The notes under the pieces were generated by a model that was not told where the DNA came from, did no database searches, and was given only the letters and a program-made list of their open reading frames with translations. The translations under genes were made by a program, and so were the position numbers. Of a stretch of 64,000 bases of DNA, positions 43,353-54,434 are shown in pieces (position 1 is the first letter of the stretch; every line of letters begins with the position of its first letter). The stretch is from Sclerotiophoma versabilis (taxonomy: Eukaryota; Ascomycota; Dothideomycetes; Pleosporales; Didymellaceae), in assembly GCA_012274445.1 (NCBI GenBank), contig JAAROD010000015.1, positions 2,852,001 to 2,916,000 on the forward strand, read 5' to 3'.

Positions 43353-44660
43353 CTAGTCGTCGTCCACACCTTCGAGTAATGTGAACTCGAGCACGTCGCT
43401 GAGTGTCAGCACGCCCCTTAGTTTGGTATCCTCGTCGATAACAATGAAGCGGTGCACACGCGACTTGCGGATCGTGTCGTAGATGGTGGACATGCTGTCT
43501 TGTACCGAGCAAGTGAAAATACCAGGGAAGTCCTACAGTACGTGAGTGGCGTTGATTTGGATAGCGAGGGAGTGCAGCTTACAGGTGAGCGTTTTAACAA
43601 CGCATCGCCGACTGTGAGATTTAAGTCGTCGTATGAGCCACCCTTGATCAGTGCAATCACGTCGACTGATTCGAAAACGTTGAGCACCGTACCTATCCTT
43701 GTCAGTCCTACCCATCTATCCCCAGTCTGTAGATTGCAACATACCCTGCTTATCCACAATAGGTACGCTACTGATGTTCTTCTTGACCAACAGGTGGATG
43801 ACATCCATAACCGGTGTGTCCATGTAACATGTCGCGAGGTCCTTGTATGTGCCGACGTTCATCTCCCTCAACGGCTTACGCAGCTTTTGCGTCTCCTTGA
43901 CATTTACAGCAATGAACTTCAGGATGCGGTACTGTGTGATTACGGAGACGACCATGGTGCGTTTAGTCTCGTCGTCAATGTCGACTACAGGGATACGGCG
44001 GGCACGAGACTCGAGCATTTTCCGACATGCCTCGTAGACGGGGCGATCAGGGTGACAGGATATCGTCTCGATGGGCTTGACGCCGAGAGCTTTCTCGATT
44101 TCTGCTCAAGTCAACAAGGGTCTGGGGATGGAGCAGGGGCAGTGAAGTACCTCGCAGGCTGCTTAGGCGGAACTTGTCAACCTTTTGAAGGGCATCGGGA
44201 TTCTGCCAGTAGTACTGAATGACGTTGATGTAGTCGGCGGTGGTTAGAAGACCTGCAAAGGTGGAGGTCTTGGAATCCCATAGCGGCGCTGATACGATGC
44301 CTGGGTGCTGTCAGCCATCCTTCCCTGTTCAGATCGCTACAGATCCTACCATTCTGGGTGAGGATGTTCAGGCTCTTCTGCACGCGCAGGGCGGTGTCGA
44401 GGATTATAAGGCGGTAGCTGATAGGCAGCACGTCATAGCTGGTCCTGGCCTTGAGGAAGGTGCGTATCGTGCGCTGCTGCTGTCAGCCTCGCAGGCGCCC
44501 CTAGTTCTATGCGGAAGCATACCAGGCCGTCTAGCTGCTCGCGGTCGAGCGCGGTGAAAGTGCGCGGCGGCAGGATCGGCCGCGCCTGCTCGAGCAATGT
44601 GCGTGGTGAGACGAAGGTCGGGCGGGCTTCGTTAGGGCGGGCTTCGGTGTCGCCCGACAT
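43353..44660 (-). CDS. SNF4: AMPK/SNF1 gamma subunit (Snf4), four CBS domains
   Basis: Predicted 352-residue regulatory gamma subunit of the SNF1/AMPK kinase, which senses adenine nucleotides and controls carbon-source responses. There are six exons on the minus strand: 44660..44523, 44473..44350, 44300..44151, 44101..43745, 43692..43583 and 43532..43353. The five introns are 49-52 nt. The joins restore the family sequence: GLRTIRTFLKARTSYDVLP, LNILTQNGIVSAPLWDSKTS, SSLREIEKALGV, IVDKQGTVLNVFESVDVI and ALLKRSPDFPGIFTCSVQD. CBS 1 contains LLTTADYINVIQYYWQNPDA. CBS 2 contains SRARRIPVVDIDDETKRTMV. CBS 3 contains MDVIHLLVKKNISSVPIVD. CBS 4 contains SRVHRFIVIDEDTKLRGVLT. The short N-terminus and acidic end (EGVDDD) are usual. 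A model without all five small introns would fragment it. Confidence 0.95.
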
Positions 44661-45048
44661 GGTTGCTGCGATGCTCGCGAGGTCGGAGCCAGAGCCGCAT
44701 GGAGGGATGTGTGCAGCTCACAGGCGTAGCGTCGATAATCGAGGGGTGGGTCGAGCGTGCGCTTGATCGTGGGGAACAACCCGGCGGAGCTCCGAACGCT
44801 GCAAACAACGACGTCGTCGCGGACCGCGCACGGACACGGCACGCGGGGCATCCCAGTCACATACGTGAACGAGCATTTGGGTTGAAGTGGAAATTATTCG
44901 TTTCTTCTGCCAGAACGCCTGGCTTCGCACAATTAAAATCTGGGAGAATGCATACATGGGAGAGACCTAGGAGCCAGATCTCGGGCACGATAGATGCCGT
45001 GAAACACACCCTGCCGCCCCTCCATCTGATATTGAGTCCCTACAAGAT
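44661..45048. other. Short intergenic region
   Basis: About 390 bp between the snf4 start and the ptc1-like stop, both on the minus strand. Presumably the snf4 promoter. No separate gene seen. Confidence 0.45.
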
Positions 45049-46727
45049 CTAAGCTGGTTTCTTCTGGGCTGCCTTTGCTGCTTCCAGGTTCAACTCAGGC
45101 CCCGGCTCCTTCTCTTCTTCTTCTTGAATAATGTCGGCAGCGGCGCTCTCAACAGACTGCTGTGGATCGCCGATCGACTTCCTTGCCTGGGCAACAAGGG
45201 CCTCGGCTTCCGTGATATTACCTTTAGCAGTCAACAGGTCACCCTCAACGCCGATTGCACCCTCGTTCTTGCGCTGTCTGACAGCCTTGTTATCGAAGCG
45301 AACAACCATGCACGATAGATTGTCAGTCGAAAAACGTGCCAGAGCATAATCGACAAGCTTCTTGGACGCTTCCTGTGGATCCTGGATTTGGCGAACAAGG
45401 TCAACAGCCTCCTGATCGGAGCAGACATCCCACAGCTGGCTTATGTTAGCAGTCATCTACATATTCTGAGTGGAGTTTCGCTTACACCATCGCAGGCCAG
45501 AATTAGGAATTCATCCTGATCTGCTTGAATCACTGTCTCTGTCGTGTAAGGATGGCCCGTGACCAGGTCCTTCATATAGGCATCGCCAAGTGCTCGCGTG
45601 ACAGCAAGTACGCCGTTAACGCGGTTGTTGAGGATCAATCCACCAGCGCTGGCCACGCGGCGTCCTTCATTCTCATCGCTGCCTTTGTGGTCGTACGAGA
45701 GACGGAGGGCTCTGCCATTTCTGCAAAGGACAATGCGTGCGTCTCCAACGTTGGCTGTATATAACACTCGTTGACGACTGGCCTCGCTCTGTAACCGGTC
45801 TGCCACCGCATGTGCCTCAGCAGGTTCTACCTGGACGGTCTCTCCAGCCTCGTTTTTGATAGCTGATGCCGCAGCAGGAGCAAACAGAACTGAGCCAGTA
45901 GAAGATTGGGCGTTAGGTACGCGGTCTTCCCATCTCAGAACGGCGGTGACTGCAGTGCACCCACTGTTCTTGAGTGGCAGCTTTTCGAGTTGATTGTCAA
46001 CCGTTGTGAAAGTCTGATCGAGCAACTCAGGGATAGGTGTATTAGGGTTCTTCTTAATTGTCTCTTCCAGAATTAAGTGGAGCTTCTTCCCACACCAGTC
46101 GGCAGCAAATGTTCCAGCGTGACCATCGAAAATAGCGAAGTACCCATTGTCAGTCTCGGCGACTTGCTGGTTGGTGTTGTCAGACTGTACGGAGCCAGCG
46201 TCAGATGTCGAACCCCTCTTCTCGCCACCGAAAGAAGGCGCGGGTGTGCTGAGAAAATTGTATAGATATGCGTGTGTATCCTCCATTGTCCGTCTGCATT
46301 TCTTGTTCTTGTCCTCTGTCACACCAACTCGGAACGTCGACCGCGGTGTAGGTGCAGATTCGCCAGCAGAGTTGTTGAGAGAGCCTTGAGGGACGCTGAG
46401 TGCAGCGTCTGATTTCCCAAGCTTCTGAATGGGTGTCTCTCCCTTGCCCGGTGAAGAGCCAGGCTGAGGGGCGGCATTAGGATTGGGGCTCAGGTGCAGC
46501 GACTGCTTTGCGCTTGAGAACATATCCCTTGCACGCGATACGCCGCTACTCCGCCTCTTCTTCTCCGTGGTTGGGTTCGAGGCATCGCTGGCTTTTCGGT
46601 CCAGGCCGTTGCCGGTGGGCGCTCCTCCCATAGTTGAGTCGTTCGTAGGAGCAGCTGGCGCAGGTCCTCGTAGATCGCTGTCGTTAACAACAACTTCTTC
46701 GTCTTTTCCAGGGGAGGTGCCAAACAT
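45049..46727 (-). CDS. Protein phosphatase 2C, Ptc1-like
   Basis: Predicted 542-residue Mg/Mn-dependent Ser/Thr phosphatase of the PP2C family. Exons on the minus strand are 46727..45486 and 45435..45049, separated by a 50-nt intron (donor gtaagc, acceptor gccag). The join gives LACDGLWDVCSDQEAVDLV. Catalytic motifs: TFRVGVTEDKNKKCRRTMED, YFAIFDGHAGTFAADWCG (metal-binding Asp), NSGCTAVTAVLRW, YTANVGDARIVLCRNGRALR, LSYDHKGSDENEGRRVASAG, GVLAVTRALGDAYMKDLV and STDNLSCMVVRF. The DGHAG..ADWCG form and the GGLI..RVNGVLAVTR run match yeast Ptc1, which restrains the Hog1 MAPK pathway. Residues 1-140 are a disordered Ser/Pro-rich extension that short Ptc1 lacks. The start is the only ATG in frame after an upstream stop, although the reading frame stays open for about 35 codons before it. 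Confidence 0.9.
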
Positions 46728-47857
46728 GCGATTCAGCAGGCCTCCGTTACTGGAGAAGCTGCGGCGCTTATTACCTGCCAGGTTGAAGGATTCGCGGTTT
46801 CGTTCTGTGACTTGGTGGCGGATACAACGGCCTGCTCTTCACCGGGAAATAGTACAAAGTTGGCGAACTGGGCGTTTTCGAATGTGACGTCAATGACCTA
46901 TATAGGATCCTAGGTATCAGCGCAAGCTCTCCTCAAGCGAACCGACGACACGCAGGGCAAGCAAAGAGGGGCAGTCAGAACGTGTCCGTGCGCCGATATG
47001 TGTAGTTAACCGGATGGAGACACGTACGTTGTGCGCTGTGGGTTGGGAAAGGGAAAATCCGACCTGGAGGCGCGTGCGGGTAGTAAAGTCGTGAATGGGA
47101 GAGGAGATGTGGTCTTGTTGCGTGCGACAATGGTGATCGCTGGTGTTAGGCCCCGTGTGGAAATGACGTCGGCGTTACCGGACAAGGCGGAGCGCGAGAT
47201 GTTGCTGCACAGGAGTTTCGAGCAAGCGGAAACAGTTCAGACTGGATAGGGTCTAGGGATAGCGTGTTGGGGAGTTGTGCGGAAGAGCAGCGGGCTGCGC
47301 GTGATGCACTGCCTACTGTCTTTGAGGGAAGTGCGGGGACGAGGCTTGAAAGTGCTCTTTTCCAAGGTTGTTTGGCAGCTGCTTCTACCCCACTGGCCGC
47401 TGGTGCCTTACAAACGTGCAGAGCTGACCATGGCCGAAGGACCCTGAAGCAGTTCGGGGTCTTGTGACTTGCAGCATTTCACGGTGCATGCAGCCCGCGA
47501 GCTCCTCGGGTCTCGTTCTGCGTGCGTGGAAGACGAATGATCAGCAATCTGGAATGTCCGCCGGCTCAAAGGGTGGAGAAAGCAGGGATATTCTAGACTT
47601 TGGTTCATGTAACTAAATCCTAGTCCGCCGCGGAGAGACACCGACGGATGGAGTGCCATATCAAGCGGTACACAGCATGAAAACAGTGCGTACGGACAGC
47701 CTCATTGTCTTGAAAGATAAGTACGAGACATTGTTACTGCATATGACGGTGATAGCTCGCAACCTGGCAACAAGCACGTTGCTGCTCATGCTTGAAAGGC
47801 ATAGGCAGGATTAGCCTTAAAACTTGAATGAAATGTATGCAATAATAAGCTTGATCT
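46728..47857. other. Upstream of the Ptc1-like gene
   Basis: About 1.1 kb between the Ptc1-like ATG and the end of the vps2 gene (both minus strand). It contains coding-like stretches on the minus strand (46775-46897 and about 47030-47240) that I could not join into a convincing gene; see findings. Otherwise promoter or leader. Confidence 0.4.
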
Positions 47858-48717
47858 TCATCTCCTCAGGCTGTCTAGCCGTGCCTGGAGGTCATCATCG
47901 TCTGGGTCAGCACCACCACCCACTGCCTGCGCAACTCTGCCTTCAGGCACAGCGGTTTTCTGTAGACCGCTTGGTGTCTCTCCCAACTGTTGGATGTGAG
48001 CAGAATGTTCCGTTTCTATTGTGTGAGGTACTCACAGCTTGGCCAAGGTCGATGCCTATTTCGTCCAAGACCTGGTTCACAACATCTTCGCTCTCCTCTT
48101 CGTCCTCCATGCCGGTGGCATCGTCAATGGCGTCGTCCATCATCTCCTGCCGCTGATCCATGATGTCGTTCTCCTTTTCGAACTCCATGGCTATGCGTTG
48201 CAGAGCTGGCAGGTTCATCTGCCTATTCATGCTTCCCAGTAATGCTGTATATTGTTAGAACTACATTCGTAGAAGTTGCCGTCTACACTCACTGGTTGCT
48301 CCCTTCATAGACTGCATCATCTGTTCATTGCTGCGGACGGTCTGTCTTATGTTAGCGCCCCGATCACGTAGCAGACTCGAACAATCTACCTGTATCCTCA
48401 GCGAGATTGCTTGCAGCTGTGTTCTCATTTGATAGAACTTTTGAATGTATCTCCTTGTCCGTACCAAATCCTTGGCCTGTATGCGTAGAGGTCCCATCTG
48501 ACCATTCTTGGCGCTCTTCTTGATGTCTGCGACCAGCTTCTTCTCTTGGTTCTCGAGCTTCACGCGCTCTCGGTCGAGTTCTCGTTGTGTCTTCTCGAGC
48601 GCTCGCTGGTGCTTGCGCAGACGTTCCGCCGGCGTCATGCGCTTTCCAAATGCCCACTCTACAATCTAGGAAAGTCAGTCGTTGAACAGGTGCAATAGCA
48701 AGAGTACGTACGTTCAT
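47858..48717 (-). CDS. VPS2: ESCRT-III subunit Vps2 (CHMP2-type)
   Basis: Predicted 222-residue ESCRT-III protein that acts with Vps24 and Vps4 in multivesicular body sorting and membrane scission. There are five exons on the minus strand: 48717..48712 (6 nt, ATG AAC only), 48665..48390, 48341..48293, 48244..48036 and 47986..47858. The first exon joins to give MNIVEWAFGKRMTPAERLRK, the conserved Vps2 start. Then come a basic alpha-1 helix region (LDRERVKLENQEKKLVADIK), SLRIQTVRSNEQMMQSMKG (junction 2), TLLGSMNRQMNLPALQRIAM (junction 3), DQRQEMMDDAIDDATGMEDE and IDLGQALGETPSGLQ (junction 4). The C-terminus LQARLDSLRR is a MIM-type helix (consensus for Vps4 MIT binding). Intron 2 is 48 nt, in frame and stop-free. 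It shares a divergent promoter with fzo1. Confidence 0.94.
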
Positions 48718-49303
48718 GGTCGCTAGGCAGCGGGGGTTGAGTGTGTGGATCGATGCGCGCAGGTGCGGCAATAGACGATAGCGATGGTGCCTTAGTCAAA
48801 TTGCTAGCCCTCTATGTCAAGCTACCTAACTAAGTGTGTTGGTCTCACAATGGGTAAATGCGCGTGGTGGTGAACGTGGAGTAGCTGGGTGGGCGATAGT
48901 GGGTAGGGCCCGGTATCCATATGACGCTACTGCTGCGGAAGCCTTGGACTGCAGTCAAGCTACTACCCACGCGGCATCTGGATTACTGGACACCAGCGCC
49001 TGTCGCGCTTGCATAGGGTTTGTAACAATCACGGACTGGAGTCAAATAGAAAATGAGCATTGACAGCCAGTCAAATTGGCAAAGAGCACAGAATTCGGCA
49101 CTTGCACGTGTCAACAGTCAGGCAGTGGTCGGCCGATCCCTGCTCCTGCGCTTGGGCGCCACAGCAGCTCTTTCCTGCATCATCAATCACGTTACGACAT
49201 TTCCTTTCATTTCCATCGAACGGCCACTTGCCGCGCCACCTACATACATCGCCCTCCCCGACATGCCCCCGTACTGGACTGCGCACACAACACAGCCACC
49301 TCG
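48718..49303. promoter_or_regulatory. Divergent promoter region of vps2 and fzo1
   Basis: A 586-bp intergenic region between the vps2 start (minus) and the fzo1 start (plus). Open frames here run without ATG into fzo1 and are taken as leader. No TATA box is obvious. Confidence 0.45.
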
Positions 49304-52098
49304 ATGAATCACGACCACCGCGACACCGACCCCTCCACGCCGGAGGAGTCTTCCTCATCCTCGAGCCGCCGCAATGTCTCGACCCCCGACCCCTTCGTCC
49401 CTCGCGTCCCTGGTGCGCCCGGCTACATGACAGTAGGCTCCGGGTCGACGCCCGAGGCCGCCGCCCGCTTAGTGTCGATGCTGGACGATGATTCTGGGTA
49501 TGGAGGCAGCATGCATGACGGACAGAGCTCCGTCCCAAGCTGGCACTCTAACATTGGCGAGGACAGGCCCTCGCAGTCACCTACCGCCATACTGCCTGCT
49601 GGATCTGGCAACCCGGAACACGATCGGCAGCGCAGCCATGTCTTGCAGCTGCGATACAACCAGAACAAAAACGCCCTGGGCCGGGCAATTCACGGTACCA
49701 TCGACACCCTGAAGAGCTTCCAGGAGATGAACCTCAAGTGGCCGGCCCACTATCCTTCCGTGCAGAAAGAACGCAAACCATCCCAGAGCCGCGATCCCCG
49801 CCCCGGCATCCACCACACACAGTCCTCGCTTGGCGACTTCGACCCGTTTTCACGCTCCCCCGAACGACCCCGACCTCCCCGGCGCGCTGGCACCTCGATA
49901 GGAGATGACCCCATTGCTGAGTCGAGTTCAGCAGCGGTCGCGAAACAAAAAGAAGAGCCGCGTCTAGTCACACAGAAACTTGCCCAAGACTTCTCGGTCC
50001 TCAAGCTAGAACTTCGCATGGGCAGCCGAACACAGACCGACCTCGTACACTCGTTAGAAAAGAATTCGATTGCCTCGCTTCTCGATGGGCAGATCCAACA
50101 GAGTATTCGCCACTTGTACTCCATCAAGGAGCGCATTGAGGACACTTCGAGCAAAGTGCTTGTTACCGGAGATCTCAATGCGGGAAAGTCCACCTTCTGC
50201 AACGCCTTGCTACGGAGGAAAGTTCTGCCAGAAGACCAGCAGCCATGCACGAGCATCTTCTGTGAGGTCCTGGACTTCAAGGAAAATGGTGGCGTAGAAG
50301 AAGTACACGCGGTCCCCATCGGTTCCACCTACAACCGCAACAACGAGAGCACGTATACAGTGTTCGACTTGAAGGACCTAGAGAAAATCGTCATCGACAA
50401 CGAGCACTGGTCTCAGTGCAAGGTTTACATCCAGGATATTCGCGATGTAGATCAGTCCATTCTGAATAACGGTGTTGTCGATATTGCACTCATCGACGCT
50501 CCAGGTCTCAACGCCGACTCGTTGAAGACGACTGCAATCTTTGCCCGGCAAGAGGAGATTGATGTGGTTGTATTCGTCGTGTCCGCAGCAAACCATTTTA
50601 CCGAATCTGCAAAGAACTTCATTTTCAGCGCCGCCCGTGAAAAGGCTTACATGTTTATGGTAGTAAACGGTTTCGACGTCATTCGCGATCAGCGTCGCTG
50701 TCAAGAGATGATCCTGAAGCAGGTCGCTGGTCTCAGTCCGGCAACGTTCAAAGAATCGAGCGAACTGGTGCACTTTGTTTCGAGCAACGCCATCCCTATG
50801 GCCGCAGGCGGAAGCTCACCGCCAGGTGATGATGGCGACGACGATCCTTCAGACAAAGGAAAGGGCAAGGGCAAAGAAGCAGAGAAGATTCGCGACTTCG
50901 CTGACCTCGAAACCTCGCTACGACGTTTCGTGCTGGAGAAGCGAGCCAGATCGAAGCTGGCACCTGCTCAGACTTACCTCCTCAACGTCCTCGGGGATCT
51001 CCACAGCCTTGCGTCGGTCAATCATGAGGTTTCTCAGGCAGAACTTGACCGTGTCACAAAGGAGATCGAAGCGCTCGAACCAGAATACGAAGCATCGAAG
51101 AAGGCACGGACCGAAGCTGGCGAACAAGTGGAGCGAACAGTGGAAGATACAACAGCGGAGGTCTACAGTCACACACGCGATACATTGAACACATGCATTG
51201 CAAGAGTTGGAGAGCAAGATATGGGCATTGAGTATCCTGGACTTTTCTCTGCCTATCAGTACGCCGAAGATCTGAGAGATTCAATGCTTCACGAAGTGTC
51301 GGAAACTGTGCGTCTGTGCGAAGAGCATGCACGAACCCAGGCAGCCCAAGGCTACAACGGTATCAAGAATCTAGGCATACTACACCTGGGCGACGACATC
51401 CATGCGGGTGTCAAGTTCCTACCAGAACGCATGTTTAGAAAGTCAATGCACGCTCTAGCACGCCAAGTAGATATCGATATCGAGCTCTGGGATTTCTTTG
51501 ATGTTGCCAGCCTCTGGGAACGCCAGGAAAAGGTTGCAGGTACCGGAATGGCCGTCACAGTTGCCGGTGTTGTAGGAGGCAGGCTGGTAGGAGGAGTAGG
51601 TTGGCTTGATGGTGCGCTCGGTGCTGCAAAGATCATGGGCTCGAACAACATGAGGAGACTCCTGATTCCTGGTCTCATCGCTGGTGGTAGGTTTTCTTCT
51701 CTCTCTTTCACGTTTGATATCGTCATACTAACGGACACACAGTCGCCATTGGCATATCCTACGTCCTGTCCTCAGTCCCCAAATCTCTTCCACACCGTCT
51801 TTCCGCCAAGCTATCACAACAACTTTCAGCCATCGATTACACCCACCAGAACGCTCTCCGCATCAGCTCTGAGATCCGTCGCGCGCTCAAGGGTCCTGCA
51901 AACGATGTCCGCATTGGTCTGCAGCGCAACGTCGAGAAGCTACAGCTCAAGAAAGAGGAGACAAGCAAATTTAGAATGGAAGCTGAGGTTGCGAGGAAAT
52001 ACTTCGGCAACCTTGTGCGTAGCAGTAATGACTTGAAGCAGACTGTGCAGAGAGTTGATCTGGAGGCTGCGCCGCCAGCTTTTGCGCCAAGCCACTGA
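49304..52098 (+). CDS. FZO1: Mitofusin Fzo1, outer-membrane fusion GTPase
   Basis: Predicted 912-residue dynamin-related GTPase that fuses mitochondrial outer membranes. Exons are 49304..51686 and 51743..52098, with a 56-nt intron. The N-terminal 230 residues are disordered and Ser/Pro-rich. The GTPase has P-loop VLVTGDLNAGKSTFCNALL near residue 289, switch CTSIF, G3 DAPG near 399 and G4-like NGFD near 455. A coiled coil follows (VSQAELDRVTKEIEALEPEY). The transmembrane region consists of AVTVAGVVGGRLVGGVGWL near 748 and LLIPGLIAGGVAIGISYVL, which is built across the exon junction. The C-terminal heptad-rich segment includes SAIDYTHQNALRISSEIRR and VARKYFGNLVRSSNDLKQTV. Missing the intron would lose the second membrane span and the last coiled coil. 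The start is the ATG in the context tcgatgaatc; no earlier in-frame ATG exists. Confidence 0.95.
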
Positions 52099-53684
52099 GC
52101 TTGGTCTGATGTTAGTAGAGATTTTTTTGGCATAGTTCGTGCTCACGTTTGTACTGTTGTGTAAAAAAGGTCTTCCCCAATCGGGATGGGTGTTCATAGG
52201 AGCTCGGGACATGCACGTTACGGTCGAACACTACCCACCAGATTCTCTTGATGGTCGTACATACACTAATTCAATACCCCTCCTGTCTTTGTACACTCTG
52301 CCGGGCCACCTTGACCTTCTTAGATCCCACCAAACTTACACTCCAGATTTTGCACTGGGCTCCCTCTCGCTGCTATACTCACCTTCTCGCAGCTTTCAAT
52401 TGCGAAATCCTTCATCGTTGGGCCTGCCTCCAAGAACTATCGACTCATCCACTCTTCTTCCCTCTAGAACGCCTCCCTTCCATCTCCTTACTGCCAGATT
52501 CATGCGAATGAGGATGCGGCCCGTATGGTCCATACCTGCCTCCGCGTCCAGGATGTTTCCTACCCGGCCTCTGTACGTTACTGAACAGAGACTCACCAGG
52601 CATGTCAGAAACATCAGGTCTCATACCAAAAGGATCAGTTGGCGGCGGTGGGAGGCTGCCATAGCTCCGTCGACGGGAGCGGCGGTCACGCGCAAGGAAG
52701 GGTAACATTGTAAGTCTGGTTGAAGTTGAGTAAATGGTCTTGTTGGAAGTCCACGAGATTTTAGCACATTTCTGCGGATGGGTGATACATCGAGGCGCGA
52801 TTCATACTGTGGAGAAAGCGTGATTGCGACGTTGAGGACTTGAAGTGACGAGCTCTTCAGGGTATCGTGAAGAGTAGCGTGAAAGATCAGTGAACTATGA
52901 TAGCGTTTAGCTGTCACAGAGTCTGGGGATATGCGTGATCAATTGTAATCAATGATTTCTGAGTATGTCGGCTTTGTCGGGTCAGTAGGTCACACAAGGT
53001 CTCGTTGTGCGAGGGTCGTAAAGACAGGTGCACTGAGTAAGGGCTAAATATGACAGCTATGTGTATGATATTGGAGCTCGTGAGAGTGTGATCCTGGGAG
53101 GAGATTCTACGCCTCAAGGTATGTAACAAGGCGGAGGTGGACCCATGCTGCAAAATGTACGACCGTCAAAGCCGCCATGAATACCTGGCCCTAGCAGATG
53201 GCCGTAGTAGTCTTCAACGCCACCATGTGAACCATGTGAACCATGGAACAGCAGCCCACATCTTCGCCTAGTCATCATGAAAAGTCACAGATACTCGTAT
53301 AATCAGGATGTCGTAGGGAGGGGTTTCGGTCTGATCGTCGATTTTAAGCAGATTGCTTTGGTCAGGGTAGATCGAGGTTTTGGCGTACCAGGCACATCCC
53401 TCCTACGTCTAAGGGGTCAAGGATTTTATAGTCGAAGTAATGCTCACAGTAGTCCTTACGAAATGTAGCTTGTAGCAGGCAAATGTAATTCATTGCAGGG
53501 CCAGACTTTGTTGGATGTTCGATCGTCGGTGGGGAAAGGACCTCGAATACGTCATGGGGCATCCTTACTAATTACCCCCATAACAAATAGACACCTCATA
53601 ACCACAAGTGATTCCAAGTTCTCTCAGAAAGGAACTTCAACCTTCAATACTTCCGTCGAAAAGCTTGCAATCGCATAATTCAAC
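52099..53684. other. Region between fzo1 and the GST gene, only weak frames
   Basis: About 1.6 kb. It contains two small minus-strand frames with protein-like composition (52445-52708 and 53114-53278) that may be exons of one poorly defined gene. A 9-nt tandem repeat (accatgtga) occurs at about 53222-53246 within the second. Nothing else supported. Confidence 0.4.
52445..52708 (-). CDS. Possible small Arg/Pro-rich protein
   Basis: An 87-codon frame starting at an ATG: MLPFLARDRRSRRRSYGSLP, then PPPTDPFGMRPDVSDMPGES, then a Gly/His/Arg-rich tail (RKHPGRGGRYGPYGPHPHSH). The composition (RSRRRSYGSLPPPP) looks like part of a real nuclear or RNA-binding low-complexity protein rather than noise. 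However, a longer plus-strand frame overlaps and no family is recognised. It could be a last exon whose upstream exons lie at 52.9-53.3 kb on the same strand. Confidence 0.25.
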   Translation of the reverse strand: MLPFLARDRRSRRRSYGSLPPPPTDPFGMRPDVSDMPGESLFSNVQRPGRKHPGRGGRYGPYGPHPHSHESGSKEMEGRRSRGKKSG

Positions 53685-54434
53685 ATGTCCAGCCTCAAGC
53701 CACTCGTCCTCCATGCCCATGCAACAGGCCCAAATCCTATCAAAGTCGCAATTGGCCTCGAACTCCTCTCTCTACAATACGAAGTGAAGATGTGGGAATT
53801 TGGAGACGACCCCAACAAAGGCGTTAAAGGCGCCGCGTTCCTCAAGATCAACGAGAACGGGCGTGTACCAGCGCTTGAGGACCCCAACACAGGTGTCGTC
53901 AGCTGGGAGAGTGGAGCATGCATTAACTACTTGAGGAGGCAGTATGACGAGGACGGCAAGAAACTAGGGCCCCGTGCGAAAGATGGAGGAGCTCCAGACT
54001 TGCAGGACGTGGTAGATTATGAGAAGTGGGAGTACTTTTTGCTTACGACGCTGGGGCCGATGACGGGGCAGACGAATTGGTATCGGTACGTGTTGCGCCC
54101 TCTCTGCCCTATTTTTCACGTTATTGACGAGCTTAGACACTACAATCCCACCAAGAATGAGGATGCATTGAATCGTTACGTCGAGCAGACAGATCGGTGC
54201 TACTCAGTTTTGGAAGGCCAGCTGAAGAAGACTGGTGGTGAGAGTATCCTGCCTGGCGGTATTACGGCTGTTGATGCGCACTATGAGCCATGGCTGAGAC
54301 AGCATGCGTTTGCACAGGTGCCGATTGATAAGTATCCGAATTTGACGAAGTGGTTGGAGAAGATGAAGGGGTTGGGTGAAGTGAAGAAAGCGTATGAGAA
54401 GATTCAGCAGGCACCAAAGCCAGGAGAGTCGTGA
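53685..54434 (+). CDS. Glutathione S-transferase, Ure2-like
   Basis: Predicted 232-residue GST of the fungal Ure2-like/nu-type class, conjugating glutathione to electrophiles in the cytosol. Exons are 53685..54085 and 54137..54434. The 51-nt intron (donor gtacgt, acceptor gcttag) is in frame and stop-free. Splicing gives TGQTNWYRHYNPTKNEDALN, the conserved GST junction (NW[FY]RHYN), whereas retention would insert 17 residues into it. N-terminal thioredoxin fold: LVLHAHATGPNPIKVAIGLE, LKINENGRVPALEDPNTGVV and SWESGACINYLRRQYD (gamma-Glu binding E-S/S-G). C-terminal helical domain: LEGQLKKTGGESILPGG, ITAVDAHYEPWLRQHAF and YPNLTKWLEKMKGLGEVKKA. No signal peptide. The intron is strongly supported by family comparison. 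Confidence 0.93.
   Translation: MSSLKPLVLHAHATGPNPIKVAIGLELLSLQYEVKMWEFGDDPNKGVKGAAFLKINENGRVPALEDPNTGVVSWESGACINYLRRQYDEDGKKLGPRAKDGGAPDLQDVVDYEKWEYFLLTTLGPMTGQTNWYRYVLRPLCPIFHVIDELRHYNPTKNEDALNRYVEQTDRCYSVLEGQLKKTGGESILPGGITAVDAHYEPWLRQHAFAQVPIDKYPNLTKWLEKMKGLGEVKKAYEKIQQAPKPGES

Noticed and set aside
52139..52705. 188-codon plus-strand frame after fzo1
   Set aside because: It begins at a GTG with no ATG until well inside, and its composition follows from the opposite-strand Arg/Pro-rich frame. No domain.
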